A stretch of 64,000 bases of DNA from Liopterus haemorrhoidalis (GCA_963971575.1 OZ020617.1:42132606-42196605); one strand, 5' to 3'; numbered from the stretch's first letter, positions 35,552 to 47,635 are shown. Numbers and translations: made by a program. The notes: a model not told the origin generated them from the sequence alone.

Positions 35552-35804
35552 CAGTGGCGCAGCCGGGTAGAGCTACCCCCCCCCCAGGTAACAAGGAAAT
35601 ACCAAATTTTTTATCACCATGGTCTTAGATATATAAATATATTTTTTAGAGTGAGGACCTTTTTTTTTGGACATCAACATCACTTGTATTTTAGAAATGA
35701 TGACTTTTTTGTCATTACTTGGAATTTATCAATGAAAACATAATTCATAATTTAAATATATATTTCTTACGCCCCCCACCCCTCCAATCCTGGGTACGCC
35801 GCTG
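35552..35804. mobile_element. hAT miniature element (CAGTGGCG family) with minisatellite unit
   Basis: Ends CAGTGGCGCAGCCGGG and CAGCGGCGTACCCAGG (complement). Flanks TACGGGAT and TACGAGAT agree at 7 of 8 positions. Inside is one minisatellite unit (GTGAGGACC, T-run, CATCACTTGTATTTTAG) like those at 10.6, 11.1 and 15.4 kb. C- and G-runs at both ends. Confidence 0.85.
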
Positions 35805-35989
35805 TACGAGATACATAAAAAAAACTAACACTTAACATTTCAAAATGAACATGGAAGGACCTTAGAATTAACTAAACATAATGGGAGATTTGTTTAGCTG
35901 TAGGCAAATATTACACTCGATATATACAGACAACGTACACTTCAGTTTTTAAAGGTCTGTTCAGTGACGAATGAAGCAATAACCGACTT

Positions 35990-36330
35990 ATTTATATATT
36001 TCTATCTTACACATCCCTTGCAAGCATGAGTAAGAAAAAATATGTAAATAAGTTGATTGTTAATTCGATCATGTGTCATTGACCAGACTTCTTTAAAAAA
36101 CTGAACTTTATGTACTTTGGAAATGGGTCGAACATGTTGCAAAATAGGCTGCTTGCAGATATGTAAGAAAACATTTTTTTTCTTTTTCGTCTTTATGAAC
36201 TTTGCTATTAAGGCAATTAGCCAGGACAATTGTAATTTTTCGCCTTGAAAATTCCATGCCTGAACAGCATTCGACCACGATACTCTAGCAACACAGAGCA
36301 AATGTGTTACCACTACGCTACGCCAAAACT
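35990..36330 (-). mobile_element. tRNA-derived SINE
   Basis: On the minus strand, TAGCGTAGTGG near 36315-36325 fits an RNA polymerase III A box (TRGYNNARNGG) and GGTCGAATGC near 36268-36277 fits a weak B box. Between them is GCTCTGTGTTGCTAGAGTAT. The body runs downstream to an uncertain end. A similar head occurs at 55850-55925. Confidence 0.6.
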
Positions 36331-37562
36331 TTGTACTAAAGTTAAAAAAGACAAAAATATTGATTTAAAAATGAAAGAAATTTCCGCTAATAGCGATATA
36401 GGTACGCTTTGATCAAAATACTTGAAGAACCAAGAACAGATTTATCTAAGTTAACCAGCCATTGTTAGCACCACCTATCGCTACTGTTTCTTATCGCGAA
36501 AAGATTGTTTACAATGAAGGTAATAAAGTGCATTTTCCACATAAATTAAACAATAATTGCAACTTAATGGCATAATAGTTTCCAGTAAAAGCAAATATTG
36601 CGATAGTAAATACCGGAAGTAACAAACTACAATGAATTCTGTCACGTAATGTACCGACAAGACGTTGAACTTTTTGTTGTTACCAACATAAATTTAACGA
36701 CATATAAAACCAAAAGAATTTGATATTTAAACAGTTCTATTAATCGTAAAAATCAAATTATTCACAGTTTCAATCTTTCTGTGTGGCAAAACTATTCAAA
36801 AATCTCAAATTACGAAATATTTGACATTTACAACTTACGAGAATCAAGTGAAATCAAAACCGGATATCAACTAAAAAATTACCTAGTTTTAAAACCTTAT
36901 GTTCTTAGGAATAACATGTATTTAGAATGAAATTAATGTGAATTTAATGGTGGTTATTTTTATCTGTGTTTTTCGAATGATAATTTTAAGTTTATTATAT
37001 TAATCGAGTTAATTTCGGAATAAATGTTTCTTGAAATAAAGAACATCAATCATGTTGAGGAAAACGAAGAGTTACTACAGGAAACAAATATCCAATGACA
37101 GATGCACTATATTTAGTTGATGGGCGAAGTAAATGACAGAAAAATAAGTGGTAATGAGCTAAATAAGTGTCAAAAGCAACAAACAAAAACACCTTTGAAA
37201 TTTAGATGAATACGGAGAGATATCACAACTAAAGAATACAAAAAAGAATGAAAACAACTAAAATAATCTATAGAATTGATTCATGATATATGGTTATTAT
37301 ATGATGATCTTTAAGCCAATACCTAAACCTGATAATAATTAGAGAGATTACAGCAAAGGTAGAATCGATTTTGAGTTTAAAAAAAGAATATTTATGTAAA
37401 ATACTATTGTTGAAATATCTTCCTGTTTATCATACCTATGTATGAAAAATTGCAAGAGTAATCTATTTACTCTAGTTCGGTAATTCATAGTAGTTGTGAT
37501 TCACTAAATAAATAAATAAATAAATAAAATCATGAGGATTTAAGATTTGACATCATCACACC
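36331..37562. other. AT-rich sequence with an AAAT microsatellite
   Basis: A short (AAAT)n run lies at about 37506-37530. No gene seen. Confidence 0.45.
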
Positions 37563-38167
37563 CAGGGCCGGATTTCCCTATAGCCTAAGTAGGCTTAAGC
37601 CTAGGGCCTCCTAAGTCCAGAGGGCCTCAGTATTAAAAAAAAATACATATGTACTAAAAAATGTTTTAAAAATATGCTATAATTCAAGAAACACAGACCA
37701 TACGATAGGGTTATATTCACATTTATAATTCACCCTGAAACTAGTTTTGCCCTTTATAGGTCAAGAGGGCAAAATACCTTTTTGAACATGTTTATGAGTA
37801 GTAAAAAGACGATATCTCATTAGGCCTAAGAGATATTGAGGAATCCGTAAAAAAAGCATTTCACCCGTTTAGAAGAATTCCCTCAGTCTCATGCAGACCT
37901 CTGCCAAATAATTCATAAAGAAAATATACAGATGGCTTTACCCAACATAGAAGCAATCTTACGACTACTTCTTAGTTTAATGGTCACTGACTGCTTTGAA
38001 TAGAGGTCTTTCTTAAAACTTAAAAGAATTAAAAATGAATTAAGGAGCATTGGAAGTGATAAACTCAGAAATATTAAGTGATAAACTCAGAAAAAAAGGA
38101 GGTGGTCTATTGAAGGGCCCTAAAAATTTGAGTAGCCTAGGGCCTCGCGTTTGTAAATCCGGTCCTG
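37563..38167 (+). mobile_element. hAT element, 605 bp, deleted
   Basis: Ends CAGGGCCGGATTTCCC and CAGGACCGGATTTACA (complement). Perfect 8 bp target duplication ATCACACC (37555-37562 and 38168-38175). Sub-terminal CTAGGGCCTC motifs at both sides. Keeps a scrap of transposase. Confidence 0.95.
37900..38060 (+). pseudogene. hAT transposase C-terminal remnant
   Basis: Reads MALPNIEAILRLLLSLMVTD, CFE, one in-frame TAG, then RSFLKLKRIKNELRSIGS. This is the hAT dimerisation region in the TTF/ZMYM-type lineage, where 'ERSFSKLKxIKxxLRS' is conserved. Everything upstream is lost. Confidence 0.75.
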
Positions 38168-38194
38168 ATCACACCACTTTCCCTGAAGTATGAA

Positions 38195-38405
38195 ATTCAG
38201 TAAAATGCCAAAATTGTTGTCGAAAAAAACATAATCGACACCACTGAAAAGAAAAGATTTTCCTGGTTTGGACATATAAAGAATTCCGAATACGCGATGG
38301 ACCAAAAGAATATGGAATTGTGGGTGTCAGAAGGCGACTGGAGACATAGAGACGCCTGCCGAAGAGGTTGCGAAATGCGGCGACAGCCGTAAAAGATGCG
38401 CTTAT
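38195..38405 (+). pseudogene. Non-LTR retrotransposon C-terminal fragment
   Basis: Reads IDTTEKKRFSWFGHIKNSEY, then MELWVSEG and, in another frame, ETxRRLPKRLRNAATAVKDA. It resembles the 'IERKRLxWYGHVxRM ... RRRRGRPRxxW' tail of RTE-like proteins. It lies 27 bp beyond the hAT element. Confidence 0.45.
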
Positions 38406-38464
38406 ATGTATATGATATTCACAGATCACCAATTAAGACATTAGATCTTGTTTCCTGTACAGGC

Positions 38465-38900
38465 CAGTGTTTCTGAACCTATGGGCCATGGAGACGAAAA
38501 TTTGAAGTGTTACATACTTGAAAATTTGTCAAATTTTATTACCGTAAAGTTTTAATGTGGAAGATCTCTCCAATATACTTCCGAATGCAGATCAATTGCA
38601 AGAGCAACTTATCGATATTAAAAAAAAACAGTTATTTAAAACCATTATTAAAAATTGGAATCTCTAACACACTTGTGGATGAAAATTTCCAAAGAGGACC
38701 TGACTTATTTAAAGATACATTGACTTTACAACCATTTACAACAACCTATCTGTGCGAAACAAGATTTTCTGTACTACAACATCTCTAAAACGAAAATATA
38801 GAAACTGACCGGATCATGATTTAAGATGTTGTCTACAGGAAAACCATATAAAACTGATTTTTTGTTTATAATATTTTAATATTATAAAGTACATCAATAG
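38465..38900 (+). mobile_element. hAT remnant with left terminus
   Basis: Starts CAGTGTTTCTGAACCTATGG, a hAT-type terminus. A transposase scrap follows (38560-38850). The right end was not found. Confidence 0.6.
38560..38850 (+). pseudogene. hAT transposase C-terminal remnant
   Basis: Fragments NADQLQEQLIDIKKKQLFKT (with frame breaks), TTYLCETRFSVLQHL and DHDLRCCLQENHIK match the order of the hAT C-terminal region (TYLCExxFSxLxxxKxKxRN, then DLRxxL). The first part recurs at 39902-39970. Three frameshifts at least. Confidence 0.65.
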
Positions 38901-39778
38901 ATAAACTGATTTTTTTCAATTAATATGGCGCAAACAGTCATAGTTGCTGTGTGTCAAAAATGCTAACTAACTAACTATCAATCAATATAATCTTGCAATC
39001 ACTTTAAATTTTTATTTAAAATTTTACAGTCGGTCCGAAAGAACTGCCCATGAAGCAATTTGTGTCGCACTTTGAAAATGCTGAAAAACACCGGTTTAAT
39101 GACTAACAGTAGTTGACATCCAACACGACATTGTTAGTCGTCATCAAAAATAAAAATAGAATAATAGAATGTTATTTATTTATTCGGTAGATAAATTGAT
39201 GTATTGCAATATTTATTTACTTTAGATAAATGACTTTAATAGTCGATAATCAACACTAGCACTTGAATTTCGCATTATCACATTTCAAATATTTGCCAAA
39301 AAATTGCGAAATATGACAAGTGTGTCATTATTTACAGGTGAAGGTGTAAATTCAGATAACGCTTGATAAAATTTGGTTGAGTTTGATCGATACAATTTGC
39401 GTCGAAAGACTAGATCGTCGGAAGATATAAATTCACTGTTCAGTGAAAAGATAACTTTAAAGCATTAAAAATAAATCCATTTTTTATCAACAAAATCAAA
39501 TCGATGAGAACAAGTTAGGACTTGTTAATATTCAAAGTGTATAATATTACCAAATTAATGTTTTAGGTATCATATTATTGTCCAAAAGAACTAGAGATAT
39601 GATCAATCTATTTTATTTACTTGGAAACTAGAAGGCAGAAAAGTCATTAGTAACGAGAGGAATGAAGAAATTGTAGAATAATAAAAAAGATATAAAAATG
39701 TTGATAATTATGGTTATGAGTTTATTGTCGTAACTTAGAAAGTTGTAGGAAGATATTTTCATTCATGTACATGTATGT
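38901..39778. other. AT-rich sequence, no gene seen
   Basis: No supported feature. Confidence 0.4.
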
Positions 39779-39898
39779 CGGGTTGCTGACGTAAGTTTTC
39801 TCTAACTCATGTTAAAATCATTTGTTTTTATATGTTACAACATACAAAAACAAATGATTTTAACTTGAGTTAGGGATAATTCTTACTTTAGCAACCGG
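39779..39898. mobile_element. Fold-back miniature element, copy 1
   Basis: Almost a single hairpin: TTGCTGACGTAAG...CTTACTTTAGCAA at the ends and TGTTAAAATCATTTGTTTTT / complement near the centre. The second copy is at 54459-54571. Confidence 0.8.
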
Positions 39899-39899
39899 C

Positions 39900-39972
39900 C
39901 ATTAATGTGGAAGATCTCTCCAATATATTTACGAATGTAGATAAACTGCAAGAGCAAGTGTCTATATAACAA
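39900..39972 (+). repeat. Second fragment of the 38.5 kb hAT
   Basis: TTAATGTGGAAGATCTCTCC and the next ~50 bases match 38552-38620 with few changes. It directly abuts the fold-back element. Confidence 0.75.
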
Positions 39973-40590
39973 AAATTTAAAGATGAATGAAAGAATATGA
40001 AGAAATGTAGAAGCAACAAGTAGTTAACAAATAGCACATGTTCTTAACAATTTGAAAAGAACAAAATAAGATATCAACACGTAGATCGATCGTCGAAAAC
40101 ATGTGGGAGGAGAATATACTTTCGAAACTTTTATCGAGAAAGGGAAGGGAATAAACAGAAAAGCATATGAAATTGGTAGGAACAAAATGAATCTATCTAA
40201 TTATCATTCAGTCAAATGTTTATTATTTATTTATAGATCTAGGTCGATTATCAGCAAAAAAGTATAATGTTCTATTCAAGTTTCTGCGGAAAATGGGGTG
40301 ATGATTGAAAAATCGAAACAAAGGAAGTTATAGATAAGAATTAGATTAATCTTTTTGTTTATCTTTTAGTCAAATTGTTGAAATATTTTAAATATGCCGC
40401 ATGCGCGGGACTTTTTTTACCCATCTTATTTAATGGTATCATATCAAAAATAATATCAAACAAAACTCTAAGTAAAATCCATTAGTTGTTGATTCAGTTG
40501 TATTATTAAATTCATACGAATTATCATACTTGTGATGATTCTCTTACGTAAAGAAAGCGGAACCGATTCTTAATCAACCTCAGTGAACAA
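39973..40590. other. A-rich sequence, weak copies of the downstream array
   Basis: Degenerate echoes of the 40.6-41.8 kb unit (TTTCGAAACTTTTATCGAGA near 40124). No gene. Confidence 0.4.
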
Positions 40591-41800
40591 GCAGAAGCAA
40601 TATTCTTTCGAAATTTTTGCCGAAGATAGGAAGATGGTAGTTAAAAAACTGGAAGAAGTGAATTTATAAGAATAAAATGAAAATATTCCATCACAATTTT
40701 GTCAAAATTTAAGAAAAGTCGTGAGTAGATCTATTTCAATAAGTGGCAGAAATTTATTCTTTGAAAAGAAGGAAGAGAAAAAACTTCTGCCGATTATGGA
40801 AAGATGAATGAAAATCCAGAAGAAGTGAATTTATAAGAATAAAATAAAAATATTCAATCACAATTTTGTCAATATTTAAGAAAAGTCATGAGTAGATCTA
40901 TCTCAATGAGCAAGTGGCAGAAATGTATTCTTTGAAAAGAAGGAATAGAAAAAACTTCTGCCGAATATGGAAAGATGAATGAAAAACCAGAAGAAGTTAT
41001 AAGAATAAAATTAAAATATACTTTCAGAATTTTGTCACAAATGTATTAATTAGATCGATCTTTACGAGCAAAGTGGCAGGCATTTATTCTTCAAAATGAT
41101 GGAAGACTAAAAAATGGAATGATCATTGAAAAATTAGATGAAATAATTTTATAAACATAACATGAAGTTATTTGTTGGTTGTATACCTATTTAAATTGTT
41201 TGGAGATGTCTTATTCAGTACACAATTCTAGACAGACCTCAACGAACAAATGAGATATATTCTTACAAAAATTTTGCCGAAGATGGGAAGTAAAAATCAG
41301 AAGGAATTTATTAATAAAAACTTATTTAGTCAAATTGTTGAGATGTATTATTAAATAGATCTGGTTTTACATCTCAATGAACGAGTGGAGGCAACTTATT
41401 CTATCGAAATTTCAGTCGATGATGGTAAATATGGAAAGATGAATGAAAAAAATCAGAATAAATGAGCGTATAAATAGAAAATGAAACTATATAGTGAAAT
41501 TGTTGACATGTCTTGTTAAATAGATTGGTTTTATATCTTCTCTCAACGAAGAAATATAGGAAACATATTCTTTCGAAACTTTTGCCGAAGATGGGAAGGT
41601 GATTGAAAAAACATAAGAGATGAGCTTATAAAAATAAAATGAAACAATTTAGTCAAATTGCTAACGTAAATTTATTAAGTAAATTAAGTATATAAAACTT
41701 GGTTATATCTTTTCTCAATGGATAAGTGGAGGATATATTCTTTAGAAACTTTCGAGGGAGAAAAGGGAATGGATGATAAGATATGCGCGCACGAGAAGAA
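40591..41800. repeat. ~167 bp tandem array, degenerate
   Basis: Blocks AGAAGTGAATTTATAAGAAT, AATATTC(C/A)ATCACAATTT, GAGTAGATCTAT and AAAAAACTTCTGCCGA recur. The best pair starts at 40681 and 40848 (period 167), the next at 41014. Further units to ~41800 are diverged and vary in length. Purine-rich on the plus strand. No ORF. Confidence 0.75.
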
Positions 41801-43018
41801 AATTAAGTTTGTATCCATAAGTTAGGTAAATTTTTAAGCGGTATAACGTCAAAAATTTAGAGATGGCACTTCACCGATGCAATTCTATTCACCTTTATGT
41901 AATGTAATCAATTGTTTTGAGACAATACCTGTCTTCTCCATTGATTATCCTTAAAAAGCACTGTGATCACAACACAAGAGAACATATCCAAAAACACGTA
42001 AGAACCAGTACACATAACAAACCGATCAAAACTTTATCACAAATACGATATCACTCACACACTCTTCACTGACATACGTAACTGATAACGTTATCTATAT
42101 TAGCCCCACGCATAGAACGCACACTAACTCAACCACGTCTTAAAATATACTAACATTACGTTTACAACTTATGCTAGACAGCTGCTAGAATAGCTTTCCG
42201 ACCCCACCATTGAAATCCCAACCAATGGTTAAGGATTTCTTTTCAGGAGGGAGAAGGGAATATAAGTAAGAGTAGGGATAATAATGTCATTATTTAGTAA
42301 TTTACAGTTGACCAATGGTATATACAGGTATTAGTTGTGGTCCAGATGAAGATTCGGTCTGTTGATTGAGTCGTATAACGTTGAACTTTAGAAACTGGTT
42401 TAAGACTTAATAACTTTGTTAGGTGAGGAAAGATGCCTCTCTTTTGGTCTGTCTGTTTTATGAATTATTTAAGAAAAAATAACTATAGTGTTATTATCAT
42501 CATGTTTTTACATCTAAGCTAGAAATATATGTAGTCATTTTCATAAATTAATAATATATTTGGATATTTTTCAACGTCTGATTATTTTTAGTGATGTAAC
42601 TTGTATCTCTGAATGGAGCTTATATTTTTATTAGGGTTTAAATTATGACTTTAATAGTTTTAGGTAATAACTTTTTAACAGAGGCGAGTTGTCATTAGGG
42701 GACAGACAAACTGGCCCCCTGTCATTTTCTTCTCTTTCTTCTGTCCAATTTGTTCGCAACGTTGGCTATTATCGTGTCTTCGAAGCTTGCTTGCTGCCAT
42801 CAGAAAAGTGTTAAAACGCATTTTAACAAATATCGTTATTCTGAACACTGCTGTTAATTTAATATCGATGTAATTAACACCGCATTGCTAACGCTAAAAA
42901 AATCACATAGAACAGAAAGAAATCGTTTCTTCATTTTAAATAGATTTTCTACATACATTTTTGATGAAAGGTAAATAATAAGGAAGATATTTTAAGATAT
43001 TAATTTTTAAGTGTACCC
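41801..43018. other. Non-coding stretch, no gene seen
   Basis: 41930-42200 is unusually rich in A and C on the plus strand. No terminal repeats or coding frame. Confidence 0.4.
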
Positions 43019-43180
43019 CAGTAACCAGGCCCGCACCCTGGGTTACTCACGGTTTTGAGTCCCCCTCCCCCCTTCAGCACTAAAAAAATACGTAATTAAA
43101 GGACTAATTTTTCTTCTAATTGAACACCCCTAAGAAAAAAAGTTCTGATCCCCCTCAAGCAAAAATCGGTGCGTACTTTC
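43019..43180. mobile_element. Possible hAT-like terminal fragment
   Basis: CAGGCCCGCACCCTGGG followed by C-runs looks like a hAT sub-terminal region, and CGGTGCGTACTTTCC at 43168 could be a degraded opposite side. No target duplication, so tentative. Confidence 0.25.
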
Positions 43181-43494
43181 CGGTAACTACCTAAATATTC
43201 ATGGAATTTAAAAAATCCACAAAAAAATGGTTTTATTATTTTAGTTTGAATTTGAACACATTTTTTGGACGTTGCCATAGTGCGCATTTTTCAAAAAGAA
43301 GTCACGTTCTCATGTAACAAAAATACAATCAAAATAGTTAATGTTTTATATACATTTCACAAACATAATTGTACAAAATAAAATTGCATTTAAACAATTG
43401 TCAAGTCAGTAATAAGTGAAATGTTTCTATTTTTTTAGTAAGCATTCCCAAGAAACTTAACCCAAACCCTTCCCAAACCCTTGGAAGGAAAATT

Positions 43495-43935
43495 TTGAGA
43501 TGTTGTACAACATCTCAAGAGATACGTTTTTTCTAGCAACTTAGCAAATTGCCTGAAGAAACAAGTTTTCAACCAATGCGTATTCCCTGTTCTAACATAC
43601 GGATTGCAAACTCTGACACTAACAGTTAAGTCAGCTGAAAAATTAAGATTGGCCCAAAGATCGATGGAGAGATCAATACTGGGAATTAGTCTAGCTGATC
43701 GAAAAACAAATCAGCGGATTCGAGAGCAAACAAAAGAATGTGACGTCTTCGAAAGAATTGCTCGTCTTAAATAGAACTGAGCTGGACATGTGGCTAGACT
43801 TCAAGATGACAGTTGGACAAAGAAGATCCTAGATTAGAGACCCAGAGATATCAACAGAAGCAGAGGAAGACTTCCAACTAGATGAACGGTCGACGTAAAG
43901 AGAGTTGCGGGGAACTGAAAACTTAAGGCACAAGA
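43495..43935 (+). pseudogene. RTE-type retrotransposon polyprotein, C-terminal end
   Basis: One frame reads KQVFNQCVFPVLTYGLQTLT, LTVKSAEKLRLAQRSMERSI, LGISLADRKTNQRIREQTKE, CDVFERIARLK, AGHVARLQDDSWTKKILD, RGRLPTR and VKRVAGN. This is the region behind the reverse transcriptase of RTE elements, with the AGHVAR motif. Four stop codons fall where the family has tryptophan (TGG): after ARLK, before AGHV, before RPRD and after LPTR. The 5' part is absent. Confidence 0.8.
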
Positions 43936-44390
43936 TCGATCCGAATGTTTTTTTGTGAATGTCGAAAATCGAACCGTTTTTTTGTGAATATCGGATAGAC
44001 AGATAGACAGACGGACAAAGAGAAATTTCACACATGGTCTACGCTTTTGCGCCAAATGGTTAAGAAAAAGAGTAAATATTTAAACGAGAAAAAACTAAAT
44101 AAAGATTAAATATTTGACCCCTCAATTTAGTGCCCACGAACCGGCACTGTGGTTTAATATGTAAATTATTATTGTAATAAATTTATTTTCGATTTTAATA
44201 TTTTTACTTTTAATACAAGCGGTAGGTAGTTCTTTTCCATAAATAATAAGTCTTATAGGATTCTAGATTCTACATGAAGAAGGCACAGTAGCTCGTTATA
44301 AATATTGGTCTTGTTATACCAAACAAGACTTTGCAGATAACTAAACAAATATTAAATAGAACCATTATTTTTCAGCAAAACAAGACTCTA
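43936..44390. other. Short AGACAG run, otherwise no feature
   Basis: TAGACAGATAGACAGACGGAC at 43997 resembles the R1 CAGA run but no other R1 block is nearby. Confidence 0.4.
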
Positions 44391-44398
44391 GTTACGTG

Positions 44399-45965
44399 CA
44401 GTGGCGGATTAACGGGCGGGCTGACCGGGCGACCGCCCGGTCTGTCAGATTTAGAGGGGCGCCAAAATAAGAATCGGACAATATAAATAAATTGCATTTG
44501 ATTTAGGTATTATGTTTTATATATAAAATTATTTGTTATTTATTAATTTGGCAATGTTTTTATTCATTCATATCTATAGCATACTTATAAAATAAAGGCT
44601 TCTTATCTTTTGAAAAATAAACTATAACCAAAGAATATGAAAAGAAAGTGACATGGTATACGATTTTTTGTGAACGCCGAACTGCGGAAAAAAGCGCGGG
44701 GCGAAACATTTCGTTGATAAGGGCGCACATAAGAAGTCATTAGCAAAACTAGTCATATCGTCGGTTTAAAGGTAAAAGTCACTAAGTATACTTTTTGTGA
44801 AAAATGAGTTAGATATACCAAATTGACAATTATTTGATATTTTTATCATATAACACACTTATTAAGTGCATTATTATTCTCTACAATAGAAAAATGTAAA
44901 AATAAATTTCATTATTTGCGATATAATATATTGCTTACAACATCAAAACACCCTAAGTTACTTAATGATTTTTTTAATAGGTTATTCCGGTTATTTGCTA
45001 CAATACGTACTTAATGATTTTCATGGAAAGCTATAAAAAAAATCCGTTAATAATAAACGTGTTTAATTTCATATAGTTTCGCCAGTTTTTGTTATATTCT
45101 GCTAGTGACAACAAGCATATATTCCGAAATGTGCAAAACTAACCTGTTTATATAAAAATTATCGTACTTTTGTGTTAATTATTTTTAATTATCTTTCATT
45201 ATTAGTTATTATATCTGAAATTTATTTTAATAACATTGGTAAGTTTTACATTTTATAAACTTAAAATGCATGTTCTACTTATTAAATTTTTTGCAGTAAT
45301 TTGGAATTTTCGACACATAAAAAATTATCTGGATCACAAAACCGTAAAAGAAAATTGGAAAGAGAAAATGAATTTTCTAAAAGTGCAACATATCTATCCA
45401 ACTATCTGCAATCAAATGTATCTAATTCAAATTTGCTTAACAATGCTTTTGGAGAAGGTACATCACAAAATGCAGATGTTAAAAATTTGCGTGCTATTAA
45501 CTCAAACGAAACTAAAGAATTATCATTTTAATTATCAGATGTTAGAAAAATGACTATTTTCGAAAAATTGACAAATACTGAGGAAAATGTAGACTACATT
45601 TCTGAAAGTATTTTTCAATATAATGATCCAGCTACGTGGCCTTTTCCTTTGCCTTTGCTTTTCGCGATTACATTTTGTCTTTCAAGAAAAATTTTTTTTG
45701 AATAAATGAATTATTATTACCTACCTATTAGATTTTTGAGGTGTATCGCTTAGAAATAAATCAATATTAGTGAAATAATTATTTTTTGTAATTATTAAGT
45801 TTTGATTTTTTGTTTTTTAATACTTTTGTGAATAAAAATTGATTTATTAATTATTTTATTTTTTATTATTTTTTTTATGTCAACCAATTTTAGAATCTTG
45901 AAAAATTTTAGGGCGCCAAAACAAGGAGTTCGCCCGGGGTGCAAGATTGCCTCGGTCCGGCACTG
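44399..45965 (+). mobile_element. hAT transposon, 1.57 kb, deleted
   Basis: Ends CAGTGGCGGATTAACGGG and CAGTGCCGGACCGAGG (complement). Perfect 8 bp target duplication GTTACGTG (44391-44398, 45966-45973). GC-rich sub-terminal sequence with GGGGCGCCAAAA on both sides. Carries the N-terminal part of a transposase. Confidence 0.95.
45291..45705 (+). pseudogene. hAT transposase N-terminal remnant (TTF/ZMYM type)
   Basis: A TTTTTTGCAG splice-acceptor-like site (45286-45295) precedes FSTHKKLSGSQNRKRKLERE, the basic start typical of TTF-finger hAT transposases (KxxSGSQxRKRK). It continues through YLSNYLQSNV to a TAA at 45529, then in the same frame LSDVRKMTIFEKL and NDPATWPF, where 'DPATWP' is the motif that opens the TTF finger. 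The frame ends at 45705. Catalytic and dimerisation parts are missing. The overlapping 105-codon frame at 45236 is a shadow. Confidence 0.75.
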
Positions 45966-45973
45966 GTTACGTG

Positions 45974-47465
45974 GTTAGCTTGTTATTGGTTTATTTTACG
46001 ACATAGTTAAATTGAAACAATAAATTCAATTTGCATAAACTATAAACTGATTATAAAATAAATGTTTAAAGACTAGTTCCAAGTGACAGGCGTTATTTTA
46101 CTGTGCAGCTGTAGCTCTAACACACCAAGAAGCACTCATTTTCTTTTTTAGATTTGCCTTTTTTTGTACTGTAGTTTTGCCTATCGCATATCCCATCATT
46201 GTAAGGAGACAGACATTAACTTTCCAAGTTAGGGGTTCTGCTGTATTCGAAAGATGGAAGCGGGCCCCAAAGGGCAACTTGCGGCCCACTTCCTTTCTTT
46301 TTATTTTGAAATTTTCGAAATTTTAAACTGTTTATTAACACACATAATTTTCATAGCGCTACTAGGTTAATGACAGTCAATTTGATCAATTTTGTCAGTT
46401 TACATAAAGAAGAAAAAGACCGGTAAATATTTCAAATCACCGGACCAACAGCCAGCATGACAATGTCAGACCGTGAGTCCGCCATAAAAAAAAAATCTTC
46501 TGAGCCCCCACCAGGAATAAATCCTGAGTGCGTGTCTAGAAGAAGCTACCCCAATAATTTTCAACTACTACAGATTTTTTTCTGGCAGGTGTAAGCAAAG
46601 TGAATTATAAACATGGTAAACATATTGGGAATATAACTTGAACAAATCTAAATTTGGAATTTTTCGTGATTTTTTTTCTCCAAACCTTTACCAATTTTTG
46701 TGGTAGTCATTCTTTCTAATAACTTTATACATCCTACATTTTGTGACATGCTCATAATCACAGCAGGTTAATACAATTATAATTTAAACAATATTAATAC
46801 ATTCATCAGGGTTGTTACATATCTATCATTCGATAAAGAAGCATGTTATACGCTCATTATTTAAATACCAAACAATTTTTCGATTAAATGATTATTATCA
46901 CATGCAACTGTTAGATTAGTTGAACATTGTATCGACAACGATAGGCAAATAATACGTGTTAAATGTCTAAAATGAATTAAGATAAATTCTGAAGCATAAA
47001 ATACAGTAAATATAATGCTTTATTGACCATTGTTCTTAGAGCATAAAACTGAATTAATATTATATAGAAATATTATAATTAAATAGATTAATCAAAGATT
47101 AAAATAATATTATTACTAAGTTATATTGGTTTTGTAATTGTATGAAATTATTATATAAATAATTATGCATTGCGTTGTGTTATGTTCATACATTTAGAAA
47201 TACAAACTCAATGAAGACCATTATAAAAGAAGGACAGATACAAAAACAAAATCGTAAGGTAATCGTAATCGAGTTTTTAACGCAAGAAGAGCAAAGATAG
47301 TAAGATAAGGAAGATTGAGAAAAAGTTGAAAAAAAACAACAAAGATGCTACAATGAGCTGTAAAGTAAGAAAATACACAAAGATTGAACATGATGGTAAA
47401 AAATTTGCAAAAAAGGTCAGGAAACAAAGTAGAAAGGCATAAGGATTAAAAATGTCCAATGAACA
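45974..47465. other. AT-rich sequence, no gene seen
   Basis: 46255-46290 (GCGGGCCCCAAAGGGCAAC) and 46520-46545 look like stray hAT sub-terminal scraps without partners. Confidence 0.4.
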
Positions 47466-47469
47466 AAAG

Positions 47470-47635
47470 TTCCGATTATACGGTTCCGGATACCCGGTTC
47501 CGATAACCTGGTTCCGGATACCCGGTTCCGATAACCTGGTTCCGGATACCCGGTTCCGATTACCCGGTTCTGATTACCCGGTTCCGCTAACCCGGTTCCG
47601 AAACCGGGTAACCGGGTAAACCCGAAACCGTTTTT
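47470..47635. repeat. 14 bp minisatellite, GGTTCCG-type
   Basis: About nine units alternating GGTTCCGGATACCC and GGTTCCGATAACCT/TACCC, then an inverted part ACCGGGTAACCGGGT. Chance ORFs translate it as PEPGYRNRV repeats. It ends 54 bp before a hAT element. Confidence 0.9.

Noticed and set aside
36002..36313. 103-codon minus-strand frame
   Set aside because: Coincides with the tRNA-headed SINE, so it is a chance frame.
43997..44020. Additional R1 copy at the AGACAG run
   Set aside because: Only the short microsatellite is shared. No other R1 block is collinear.
45236..45553. 105-codon frame overlapping the hAT remnant
   Set aside because: It is an alternative frame over the KKLSGSQNRKRK region. 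The other frame has the family motif.
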